Notes: generated from the sequence alone by a model not told the origin. Counted from the first letter of the stretch, positions 1-5,951 are shown. The stretch: 6,023 bases of DNA from JAZQLP01 sp045542755 (GCA_045542755.1 JAZQLP010000116.1:1-6023); one strand, 5' to 3'. A program made the numbers and translations.

Positions 1-1530
1 AAGGGAAAGGGCGATAAGCAGGGTAAGCTTATTCTTGTTACCGCCATTAACCCCACCCCTGCAGGCGAGGGTAAGACCACTACTGCAGTAGGTCTTGGCG
101 AAGCCCTTCACCGCATGGGTAAAAACTCTGCAATAGCTCTCCGTGAGCCCTCTCTTGGCCCCGTTTTCGGCGTTAAGGGCGGAGCTGCAGGCGGCGGCTA
201 TTCTCAGGTCGTTCCTATGGAGGATATTAACCTTCATTTTACCGGCGACTTCCACGCAATTACTTCCGCAAATAATCTTCTTTGCGCCATGATAGATAAC
301 CACATTTATCAGGGTAACAAAGAAAATATAGACCCCAAGAGTATAATATTCAAGCGTGTTCTTGATATGAACGACAGAGCTCTTCGTAACGTTGTTGTTG
401 GCCTCGGAAAGAATACTGACGGCGTTATTCGTCAGGACGGCTTTATGATAACCGTTGCAAGTGAGGTAATGGCTATACTCTGTCTTGCAGAGGACCTTAA
501 GGATCTTCGTGAAAGATTGGGTAATATCCACATCGGTTATCGCTACGACAAGACCCCTGTTTTTGCAAAGGACGTTAAGGCTCACGGCGCAATGACAGCC
601 CTTCTCAAGGACGCTATCCTTCCCAACCTTGTTCAGACTCTTGAAAACTCTCCCGCCTTTATCCACGGCGGTCCCTTTGCCAATATCGCTCACGGTTGTA
701 ACTCCGTAGCCGCTACCAAGCTGGTCCTTTCCAGATTCGACTACTGTGTAACCGAGGCCGGCTTTGGTTCCGACCTTGGCGGTGAAAAGTTCTTTGATAT
801 CAAGTGCCGCAGACTGGGAGTTGACCCCTCTTGTACCGTTTTGGTTGCTACAGTTCGTGCTCTTAAGTATAACGGCGGCGCTGACCTCAAGTCTCTCGGT
901 ACCGAAAACCTCGAAGCTCTTGAAAAGGGCGTAGATAACCTCCGCAAGCATATTGAAAACATGAAAAACTTCGGTGCTCCCGTAGTAGTTGCTCTTAACG
1001 TTTTCGCCACCGATACCGAGGCTGAAAAGGCAGTGGTAAGACGTGTGTGCGAAGAAATGGGCGTAGAGTTTGAATATTCCTTTGCTCACCTCCGTGGCGG
1101 CGAAGGTACTGAAGCCGTTGCTCAGAAGGTTATCGAGGCTTGCGAAAAGCCCTCCAAGCTCAACTATACCTACGATCTTACCGATAGCATTTATGATAAA
1201 ATCAATGCCATTGCTACCAAGATATATGGCGCTGACGGTATTGAACTCACTCCTGCCGCAAAAGCTTCCATGGCAAGTATCGAAGCTATGGGTTACAGCG
1301 ATCTTCCCATTTGTATGGCGAAAACCCAGTACTCCCTCTCCGATAACCCTGCCCTCCTTTGCAGACCCAAGAATTTTACCGTTACTGTTCAGGATCTTAA
1401 GGTTTGCACCGGTGCAGGCTTCATAGTTGCTTATCTTGGCAATATCCTTACCATGCCCGGCCTTCCCGTAAAGCCCGCTGCCGAGAATATCGACGTGGAC
1501 GATAACGGAACTATCGTAGGCTTGTTCTGA
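1..1530 (+). CDS. fhs: Formate--tetrahydrofolate ligase (10-formyl-THF synthetase), 5'-truncated by the window edge
   Basis: This cytoplasmic enzyme joins formate to tetrahydrofolate using ATP, giving 10-formyl-THF for purine and formyl-Met-tRNA synthesis or for the methyl branch of the Wood-Ljungdahl pathway. The frame is open from base 1, so the ATG at 115 is internal. The 509 visible residues compare with about 556 in the family, so some 45-50 N-terminal residues are missing. Visible motifs (numbered from base 1) are the ATP-binding loop PTPAGEGKTT at about residues 18-27, family signature GVKGGAAGGGY at 57-67, signature VATVRALKYNGG at 282-293, and the typical C-terminal end NGTIVGLF. No frameshift or lost motif is seen. 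The stop is one base before the transporter ATG. The upstream control region is outside the window. The identity is effectively certain. Whether the organism is an acetogen cannot be decided from this gene alone. Confidence 0.98.
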   Translation, partial: KGKGDKQGKLILVTAINPTPAGEGKTTTAVGLGEALHRMGKNSAIALREPSLGPVFGVKGGAAGGGYSQVVPMEDINLHFTGDFHAITSANNLLCAMIDNHIYQGNKENIDPKSIIFKRVLDMNDRALRNVVVGLGKNTDGVIRQDGFMITVASEVMAILCLAEDLKDLRERLGNIHIGYRYDKTPVFAKDVKAHGAMTALLKDAILPNLVQTLENSPAFIHGGPFANIAHGCNSVAATKLVLSRFDYCVTEAGFGSDLGGEKFFDIKCRRLGVDPSCTVLVATVRALKYNGGADLKSLGTENLEALEKGVDNLRKHIENMKNFGAPVVVALNVFATDTEAEKAVVRRVCEEMGVEFEYSFAHLRGGEGTEAVAQKVIEACEKPSKLNYTYDLTDSIYDKINAIATKIYGADGIELTPAAKASMASIEAMGYSDLPICMAKTQYSLSDNPALLCRPKNFTVTVQDLKVCTGAGFIVAYLGNILTMPGLPVKPAAENIDVDDNGTIVGLF

Positions 1531-1531
1531 T

Positions 1532-2470
1532 ATGGAAAATCTAGCCGTATCTTTTAACGTAGTTGCCCCTATAATTCTGATGCTCCTTACGGGTGTTATC
1601 CTGCGTAAGGTCGGGCTTCTCCCCGAATCCGCCTGCGGAACCCTCAACACCCTTACCTATAAGGTTCTTATACCTATCTCTATCTTTTGCAACGTCTATA
1701 ACGGCGACCTGTCAAAGATGCTTGACATTAAGCCCGTCCTTTACGCAATGGCGGTGCTTTTGGTTGAGTTCCTGATTATGATGGTTGTCGTTAGGTTCAT
1801 AGAGCCCGAGCGTAGCCGCCGCGGCGTTATGGTGCAGGCGGTTATCCGCAGTAATTTCGTTATTTTCGGTATTCCCGTGGCAACTTCCTTGCTTGGGGAC
1901 TCCAATCTTAACGTTATAATGCTTATGGTGGTTCTTCTTGCTCCTTATTATAACCTCCTTTCTGTTTTGGCCTTCAGTCTTAACGGGCAAAAGAAGGTTA
2001 CCCTTAAGCAGGTATGCAAAGATATAGTTACCAACCCCATTATAATCGGGTCGATAATAGCTATGGTGTTCCTTTTCTTCAGTATCCCTTTGCCCAATTT
2101 CGTCTTAAAGACCCTTGATTCTTTCGGGGATATGGCTTCTCCAATAGCTTTTATGATATTGGGTGCTACCTTCTCCTTTAAGATGAGCAAAGGCGTTGCC
2201 AGGTCGGTATTCCTTTCAATAGGTGTTCGACTCATAATAGCTCCCGCCATCTTCGTTCCCCTCAGCGTTCTTCTGGGATTCAGAGGAGAGGCTCTTGTGG
2301 GACTCGTGGCTCTCTTCGGAGCGCCTACGGCTGTGGCTTCTTACGCTCTTGCCACCCATATGGATGGGGACGGGGAGACCGCATCAAAGATAATAGTCTA
2401 TTCGTCATGCCTGTCAATGATAACTATGTTTATTACGGTGTTTATACTAAAACAACTTGCATTGATATAA
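1532..2470 (+). CDS. AEC (auxin efflux carrier) family transporter
   Basis: The 312-residue, highly hydrophobic protein has the AEC/MdcF-like layout of ten predicted membrane segments. By eye these are at about 8-27, 38-57, 68-89, 102-121, 126-149, 168-187, 198-216, 224-249, 253-275 and 286-310, with a polar charged region between segments 5 and 6 (QKKVTLKQ). The opening motif (VAPIILMLLTG followed by LRKVGLLPE) and the C-terminal FGAPTAVASYALA segment are typical of the family, as is the length. Known bacterial members carry malate, malonate or other small organic anions, but the substrate cannot be read from the sequence. The ATG is one base after the fhs TGA and there is no good Shine-Dalgarno (only TAGG at 1517-1520), so translation is probably coupled to fhs. 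A link to formate or one-carbon acids is inference. The gene ends directly at a terminator. Confidence 0.92.
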   Translation: MENLAVSFNVVAPIILMLLTGVILRKVGLLPESACGTLNTLTYKVLIPISIFCNVYNGDLSKMLDIKPVLYAMAVLLVEFLIMMVVVRFIEPERSRRGVMVQAVIRSNFVIFGIPVATSLLGDSNLNVIMLMVVLLAPYYNLLSVLAFSLNGQKKVTLKQVCKDIVTNPIIIGSIIAMVFLFFSIPLPNFVLKTLDSFGDMASPIAFMILGATFSFKMSKGVARSVFLSIGVRLIIAPAIFVPLSVLLGFRGEALVGLVALFGAPTAVASYALATHMDGDGETASKIIVYSSCLSMITMFITVFILKQLALI

Positions 2471-2503
2471 AGAAAGAACCGAGCATAAGCTCGGTTCTTT
2501 TTC
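2471..2503. terminator. Bidirectional intrinsic terminator between convergent transcription units
   Basis: AAAGAACCGAGC (2473-2484) pairs perfectly with GCTCGGTTCTTT (2489-2500) around an ATAA loop. On the plus strand the stem runs into TTTTTC just after the transporter stop at 2470. On the minus strand the mirror sequence gives TTCTTTCTTTAT, so the same hairpin can end the minus-strand operon whose last stop codon is at 2516-2518. It is the only strong hairpin between the two convergent units. Confidence 0.93.
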
Positions 2504-2515
2504 TATGTGGATCAA

Positions 2516-3331
2516 TTAATATCCTATGGACTTAAGGTAGTTGCGGCTCTTTTCGATACATTCGAGGGAGGAAAGACCCATGCTGGGGTTATCCTGCTCA
2601 ACTACAAGCCAGCTTGCGCCTGCAACCTTTGACGCTTCGATAATGGCGGGGAAGTTCTGCAGACCGCTACCTACGGGACGGAACTCAAAATTGCTAGGCT
2701 TCTTGGGCTTTTCGGACTCGATCCCGATAAGCTCGTACATGTCGTCGGATTTTTCTCCGAAAAAGTCCTTCAGATGTACCACGGGAGCTCGGCCGGTATA
2801 CTTCTTTACGTACTCGGCGGGGTTTTCTCCGCCAATGTTTACCCAACAGGTATCGAGCTCGGTGGCCAGGTACTCTGCGGGAACGGTGTCGTAAAGAATA
2901 TCAAGGGCGTACTTGCCGTCGATTTTAAGGAATTCAAAGTCATGGTTATGATAAAGGAGCTGAATTCCGTTCTCCTTTGCTATCTTGCCTATCTTTTCAA
3001 CGTCGGCAATGGTTTGTTCCCAGCCTTCTTCACCGGGACGGTCTGCGGGCTCAAGGTAGGGCACCGCTACGTATTTACAACCGACGGTTGCATAATCTTT
3101 CATCAGGTTTTCTGCATCCTTACGCAGGTCTGAAAAGGGAACGTGGGCGGAAATGGGCACAAGGCCTATCTCTTCGCACATCTTTTTTACGTCCTCGGGG
3201 CTGTTGCCGTAAAGTCCTGCAAACTCTACCCCGTCGTATCCCATGTCTTTGATTTTCTGAAGTGTTCCACGGAAGTCCTTCTCTGCAAAGTCACGCACAG
3301 AATAGACCTGAACCGCTATGGGAAAACTCAT
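2516..3331 (-). CDS. Sugar phosphate isomerase/epimerase-like TIM-barrel protein (AP endonuclease family 2 fold)
   Basis: The 271-residue protein belongs to the xylose-isomerase-like TIM-barrel superfamily, whose members are divalent-metal isomerases, epimerases or dehydratases acting on sugars, inositols or hydroxy acids. Barrel-strand motifs appear in order: IAVQVYSVR (5-13), YDGVEFAG (32-39), ISAHVPF (60-66), LLYHNHDFEF (125-134), LATELDTCWV (155-164), VVHLKDF (184-190) and WLVVEQD (241-247). By analogy with the family, likely metal ligands are Glu133, Asp160, His186 and Glu245. There is no signal peptide, so it is cytoplasmic. The length is normal. The start at 3331 is supported by GGAGGAA six bases upstream. 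It is the last gene of the minus-strand operon, 20 bases after the preceding stop and just before the shared terminator. The substrate is unknown: this fold is too versatile to name one, and no sugar transporter or kinase is next to it. Confidence 0.9.
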   Translation of the reverse strand: MSFPIAVQVYSVRDFAEKDFRGTLQKIKDMGYDGVEFAGLYGNSPEDVKKMCEEIGLVPISAHVPFSDLRKDAENLMKDYATVGCKYVAVPYLEPADRPGEEGWEQTIADVEKIGKIAKENGIQLLYHNHDFEFLKIDGKYALDILYDTVPAEYLATELDTCWVNIGGENPAEYVKKYTGRAPVVHLKDFFGEKSDDMYELIGIESEKPKKPSNFEFRPVGSGLQNFPAIIEASKVAGASWLVVEQDNPSMGLSSLECIEKSRNYLKSIGY

Positions 3332-3337
3332 TTGAAC

Positions 3338-3344
3338 TTCCTCC
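3338..3344 (-). promoter_or_regulatory. Ribosome binding site of the isomerase-like gene
   Basis: GGAGGAA on the minus strand lies six bases before the ATG at 3331, which fixes that start. It sits in the 20-base gap after the stop of the preceding gene, so the isomerase can be translated independently within the polycistronic message. Confidence 0.85.
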
Positions 3345-3351
3345 GTTCTGT

Positions 3352-3696
3352 TTAGAATTTTATAGTATGGTATCCGTTTTTCTTTTTGGTGTCAAGAAGG
3401 CAGAATATCCCGTAAAAGAGGATTACCATCAGTACGAAGGCAAGAATTACCGCGCCGATAACACCGAAAACGGTGGCAACGGGGTTTGCTCTCTTTTCTT
3501 CCTTTGCGGGTACTACGCAGGCGATACAGTCGCCTATCTTCTTTTCCTTCAGGGCTTTTACCGCCTTTTTAAGGTCGCGCTTTGCGGAGTCAAGCTTCTT
3601 TTTGCATGTAGATACTTTTTCCTGCAGGTCAACGGTTTCTGCAAGGGTGGTGATTTTGTCGACGATATAGTCTTTTACAGCTATGATTTCGTTCAT
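3352..3696 (-). CDS. Small hypothetical protein: coiled coil plus one C-terminal membrane segment
   Basis: I do not recognise a named family for this 114-residue protein. It has three parts: an N-terminal region starting MNEIIAVKDYIVDKI, a strongly charged Lys-rich helix at about 22-53 (KKKLDSAKRDLKKAVKALKEKK) that looks like a short coiled coil, and one long hydrophobic segment at about 73-101 starting at VATVFGVIGAV. A basic tail (DTKKKNGYHTIKF) follows. Cysteines are at 31, 57, 60 and 99, with 57-60 forming CIAC. There is no N-terminal signal peptide, so the helix could be cytoplasmic with the protein anchored by its C-terminal part. Basic residues lie on both sides of the membrane segment, so topology is unclear. 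A good Shine-Dalgarno, tight operon spacing and plausible composition support it as a real gene. Position after dnaI suggests co-expression, not a function. Confidence 0.85.
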   Translation of the reverse strand: MNEIIAVKDYIVDKITTLAETVDLQEKVSTCKKKLDSAKRDLKKAVKALKEKKIGDCIACVVPAKEEKRANPVATVFGVIGAVILAFVLMVILFYGIFCLLDTKKKNGYHTIKF

Positions 3697-3704
3697 AATG
3701 TCGT

Positions 3705-3712
3705 CTCCTTTT
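3705..3712 (-). promoter_or_regulatory. Ribosome binding site of the small membrane protein gene
   Basis: AAAAGGAG on the minus strand is eight bases before the ATG at 3696. It supports both the start and the reality of this otherwise unrecognised gene. It lies in the 33-base gap after the helicase-loader stop codon. Confidence 0.8.
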
Positions 3713-3729
3713 CTGTATTTGATGTGTGT

Positions 3730-4692
3730 TTACTTTTTGTGCTGTTTTCTTTTTTCGATTCGGATATCCACGGAGGGGAATACCATATTTACCGTTTCAT
3801 AAATGAGCCTTGATGTTATTCTGTCATGATATCTCTCATTTATTTCTTCGGAAGTATAATTCGTAGATATTATGAAAGGTTTTTTTCTGTTTATACGGGT
3901 GTTGATAACGTTATACAGTACAGTGTCCGCAAAAGGTGTCTTAAACTCTGCTCCAAGATCATCGATTATGAGAAGATCGGAGTCAAGATAAACGGAAGTG
4001 TCTGCTTCCGAATCCCTCTGGAACTGCGCTGACTCAAAGGCGGAGATCATCTCTTGAATAGGGGTATATATGACGAAGTTTCCTCTTTCAATAAGTTCAA
4101 AGGCTATGGCGCAGGAGAGAAAGGTCTTTCCCGAGCCGGGTGTTCCTGCAAAGAGAAGATTTTCTCTGCCGGGGCCGAAGGCCTTTACGTACTTTTTGCA
4201 GAAGGTAAGCACCTTGCTCATCTTATCTCTGTCGGCGCCCTGATAATAGTCAAGGCTGAACTTTGAAAAGGTTGTGTCCTTCTTGTCGGGGGAGAGGTTG
4301 GATATTTTAAGATATTCGTTTGAGAGAGCCTTTTTATAGCAGGCACATACCTCTTCACCCACCGCGCCCGTGTCCTGACAGAGAGGGCAGGCGTATTTGA
4401 TGGTGAGTGCATCCTCTTCGTAGCCATTGGCTATAAGGAGCGCTTTTCTCTTTGCTCGGAGCTCTTCGGCTCTTTCTCTGTACTTAACAAATGATTCAGG
4501 ATCGCTCTTTTTGTCGTAGAAGGTGGACATGAGAGCGTTCATATTCTTTTCCATCTCATTGCTGAGGGCGGCAATTTCGGGGCAGAGGTTGTGGATGGCC
4601 GCAGTTCTGGCTGCAAGAGCCGATTCTGCATCTGCTCTGTTTTTTGATATAGCGGCTATAGCCGCACCTTCGCAGAGGGCTTTTTTATTCAT
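3730..4692 (-). CDS. dnaI: DnaI/DnaC-type AAA+ ATPase, replicative helicase loader
   Basis: This is an ATP-driven loader of the replicative helicase onto DNA. Numbering from the chosen start (320 residues): an N-terminal helical region rich in Ala, Glu and Lys, a Cys cluster CPLC at 102-105 and CAC at 116-118 (a probable zinc site, as in the N-terminal domain of DnaI), then the AAA+ domain. That domain shows Walker A GTPGSGKT (183-190), Walker B LLIIDDLG (240-247), sensor-1 IISTN (274-278) and the Arg-containing DRITSRL (290-296). Length matches B. subtilis DnaI (about 311). An in-frame ATG nine bases upstream (4701) would make 323 residues, but GGAGG directly abuts it. The same GGAGG is nine bases from the ATG at 4692, so 4692 is preferred. 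The start overlaps the end of the DnaD-like gene by eight bases (ATGAATAA), implying coupled translation. Many annotations call this family DnaC; an IstB-type transposition ATPase is less likely because no transposase is present. Confidence 0.93.
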   Translation of the reverse strand: MNKKALCEGAAIAAISKNRADAESALAARTAAIHNLCPEIAALSNEMEKNMNALMSTFYDKKSDPESFVKYRERAEELRAKRKALLIANGYEEDALTIKYACPLCQDTGAVGEEVCACYKKALSNEYLKISNLSPDKKDTTFSKFSLDYYQGADRDKMSKVLTFCKKYVKAFGPGRENLLFAGTPGSGKTFLSCAIAFELIERGNFVIYTPIQEMISAFESAQFQRDSEADTSVYLDSDLLIIDDLGAEFKTPFADTVLYNVINTRINRKKPFIISTNYTSEEINERYHDRITSRLIYETVNMVFPSVDIRIEKRKQHKK

Positions 4693-5620
4693 CCGTGCCA
4701 TCCTCCAATGCTTTTTCTATTATATCCCAGGATGCGGCTTCTGCGGCCATTGCGTCCACCTTTGTCTTTCTTTGGGTGGGCTTTGCCTTGGGAGCTACGT
4801 CGGTGGGGATATCTGCGGGGGTCTTATATCCTCCTTCGTTCCAGGAGGTGAGTATCTTATCCATATAGGTTATGGTGAATTTGCCTGTGTTCTTTACGGT
4901 GCGGTCGTAGGCTTCAAGTATCATAGCCTTGTCAAAGCCGAACTCCTCACTCCACTTTATAAAGAGAGCAGACTCGTTCTGGGTGATCCTTCTGCCTGAG
5001 ATACCGAGGAGGGATGCCACTCTGTTTTCGGCGGCCTGCTTTTTGTTCTGCTCGGTAACGTACTCGTCAGCCTTTTCGAAGGAGTCAAGTCCAAGCTCTT
5101 CCCACTCTGCGGCGGTGGAGAGGAGCTTTTTCATGCTTTTTCCACCTCGGGCGGTAACGTATTCTATAAGCAGGGCTGCTACTTCGGGCTTAAGACCTAT
5201 CCAATCGGTGATAGAAAGTATTGCCGCAGCATCGTCTGCTGTAAGGGGACGGGCAAAGGCCTGCTCTGTCTTTTTATATAGGTAGGCTATTGCGGGATCG
5301 GTATCCATACGCTCCGCAACGGCGGAGGGGGCATATCTGATAATATCGGTAGGCTGCACCTTGGGACGTTCAAGACGGTATCTACCGCCGTACTTAAAGA
5401 GGATGCCTGCTCTTTCCCAATATTCAAAGCTGTCCTCAAGCTCCTCCTGAGTAAAGGAGAGCTGTTTGCATATCTCTTCTGTCAAAAAGGCCGCATTTCT
5501 GTTACGGAGAAGGAAGAGAATAAGGCGGAGAGCGTTCTGGGGCGCCTGTATATGTTTGTCTACTATTGCGGCGGGAACGGAAAAGCTTTCCGTCGCTTCA
5601 AATATCAGAGTGTTTTCCAT
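4685..5620 (-). CDS. DnaD-domain replication initiation protein with tandem DnaD (DDBH2) repeats
   Basis: The 311-residue protein is predicted to help remodel origin DNA and recruit the helicase loader in the cytoplasm. Residues about 25-85 look like a winged-helix domain (LTEEICKQLSFTQEELEDSFEYWERAG region, then KYGGRYRLERP), as in the N-terminus of DnaD/DnaB. Two DnaD repeats follow. Repeat one is at about 112-187, with a diverged MKKLLSTAAEW motif. Repeat two is at about 198-265, with the canonical YMDKILTSW motif (252-260). A Pro/Lys-rich linker (271-288) leads to a short acidic C-terminal helix. The ATG at 5620 has an in-frame stop two codons upstream, so no longer ATG start exists. The Shine-Dalgarno is weak (TAGGT). 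It is the first gene of the operon and overlaps dnaI by eight bases. The architecture and gene order resemble B. subtilis dnaB-dnaI more than solitary dnaD, so no symbol is given. Confidence 0.92.
   Translation of the reverse strand: MENTLIFEATESFSVPAAIVDKHIQAPQNALRLILFLLRNRNAAFLTEEICKQLSFTQEELEDSFEYWERAGILFKYGGRYRLERPKVQPTDIIRYAPSAVAERMDTDPAIAYLYKKTEQAFARPLTADDAAAILSITDWIGLKPEVAALLIEYVTARGGKSMKKLLSTAAEWEELGLDSFEKADEYVTEQNKKQAAENRVASLLGISGRRITQNESALFIKWSEEFGFDKAMILEAYDRTVKNTGKFTITYMDKILTSWNEGGYKTPADIPTDVAPKAKPTQRKTKVDAMAAEAASWDIIEKALEDGTDE
4702..4706 (-). promoter_or_regulatory. Ribosome binding site that decides the dnaI start
   Basis: The minus-strand sequence GGAGGATGGCACGGATG holds a perfect GGAGG followed by two in-frame ATGs, at zero and nine bases distance. 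Only the second ATG (4692) has usable spacing, so the first is probably not the start. The site lies inside the end of the upstream DnaD-like coding sequence. Confidence 0.75.
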
Positions 5621-5692
5621 AGGTTACCTACTATATATAATATATGCATACAAAATACGGGAGGAAATAGGGCTGTATACCTTCCTTATTAT

Positions 5693-5721
5693 ATTATACC
5701 AGAAAAAAAACGGTTTGTAAA
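5693..5721 (-). promoter_or_regulatory. Strong sigma-A-type promoter with extended -10 for the dnaD-like/dnaI operon
   Basis: Read on the minus strand: -35 TTTACA (5716-5721, five of six consensus bases), a 17-base spacer (5699-5715) and a perfect -10 TATAAT (5693-5698) preceded by TGG, forming an extended -10. Transcription would begin near 5686, leaving a leader of about 65 bases before the ATG at 5620. The spacer contains a run of eight T on this strand. It is the best promoter match I see in the window. Confidence 0.85.
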
Positions 5722-5777
5722 TGGCCTAAAGGTTAATTTTTTACATAATTTGAAAAAAGTCGCTTTCCCTTGCCATG

Positions 5778-5863
5778 GGGCGCAGCCCCGCCGCCCTCTC
5801 GGGCGGCGGTCCGCCTTCGGCGACCACCGCTCCGCTTTCGCGGAACGGTGGAGGGCTGCGCCC
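5778..5863. repeat. GC-rich multi-branched palindromic element (11-bp closing stem, three internal hairpins)
   Basis: GGGCGCAGCCC (5778-5788) is the perfect reverse complement of GGGCTGCGCCC (5853-5863). Inside are three local hairpins. CGCCGCCC/GGGCGGCG (5789-5796 with 5801-5808) has a TCTC loop. CGCC/GGCG (5812-5815 with 5819-5822) has a TTC loop. CACCG/CGGTG (5825-5829 with 5846-5850) stacks, after one mismatch, on TCCGC/GCGGA (5831-5835 with 5840-5844) around a TTTC loop. The fold is a cloverleaf on either strand, but it is not a tRNA: there is no anticodon arm or CCA-type acceptor context, and the loops are too small. It could be a dispersed extragenic palindrome, a non-autonomous mobile element or a structured RNA. 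The folding is read directly; the role is unknown. Confidence 0.75.
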
Positions 5864-5872
5864 ACAACCGCA

Positions 5873-5950
5873 AAATTACAAAAATTACACCCCGAAACCC
5901 CTCCAAAAGGGCCAAATTACAAAAATTACAGCAGATTTTAATAAATTACA
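5873..5950. repeat. Array of five AAATTACA octamers
   Basis: The octamer AAATTACA (TGTAATTT on the other strand) occurs at 5873, 5882, 5914, 5923 and 5943. The first four form two identical 17-base units, AAATTACAAAAATTACA, exactly 41 bases apart; the fifth follows 20 bases after the fourth. CCCCGAAA follows both the second and the fifth octamer, separated by no base and one base respectively, which hints at a larger degenerate repeat unit. The array lies about 150-230 bases upstream of the operon promoter, next to the GC-rich palindrome. It could be a cluster of binding sites or part of one composite repeat. No CRISPR-like spacing is present. Confidence 0.7.
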
Positions 5951-5951
5951 G

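Noticed and set aside
741..1010. Minus-strand open frame inside fhs
   Set aside because: It is a shadow of the fhs reading frame, with Ser/Arg/Pro-rich composition and no start signal. The frames at 1070-1426, 1593-1775, 1712-1990 and 1948-2250 are rejected for the same reason.
2506..2514. TGTGGATCA, one mismatch from a DnaA box
   Set aside because: It is a single near-match at the end of the operon with no second copy nearby and no unwinding element beside it, so chance is sufficient.
3262..3813. Plus-strand open frame of 183 codons opposite the isomerase start, small membrane protein and dnaI end
   Set aside because: It lies antisense to three well-supported genes, has no ribosome binding site, and its Phe/Tyr/Cys-rich translation resembles no known protein.
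4523..4999. Plus-strand open frame of 158 codons opposite the dnaD-like/dnaI junction
   Set aside because: It is antisense to two genes with clear motifs. Its hydrophobic stretches arise from the Ala- and Glu-rich codons on the real strand.
5778..5863. Cloverleaf fold considered as a tRNA or an intrinsic terminator
   Set aside because: Loops are three to four bases, there are no conserved tRNA positions, and no T-tract follows the closing stem on the plus strand. On the minus strand the nearest T6 run begins about 19 bases beyond the stem.
5733..5915. Minus-strand open frame of 60 codons within the repeat region
   Set aside because: Its Arg/Gly-rich middle is just the translated GC-rich palindrome, and no ribosome binding site precedes it.
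5552..5941. Plus-strand open frame of 129 codons through the promoter and GC-rich element
   Set aside because: It begins antisense to the DnaD-like gene, crosses the operon promoter and translates palindromic repeats. There is no Shine-Dalgarno at its start.
5873..5950. AAATTACA array considered as a CRISPR
   Set aside because: Repeats are far too short, gaps range from one to 24 bases, and no cas gene is present.
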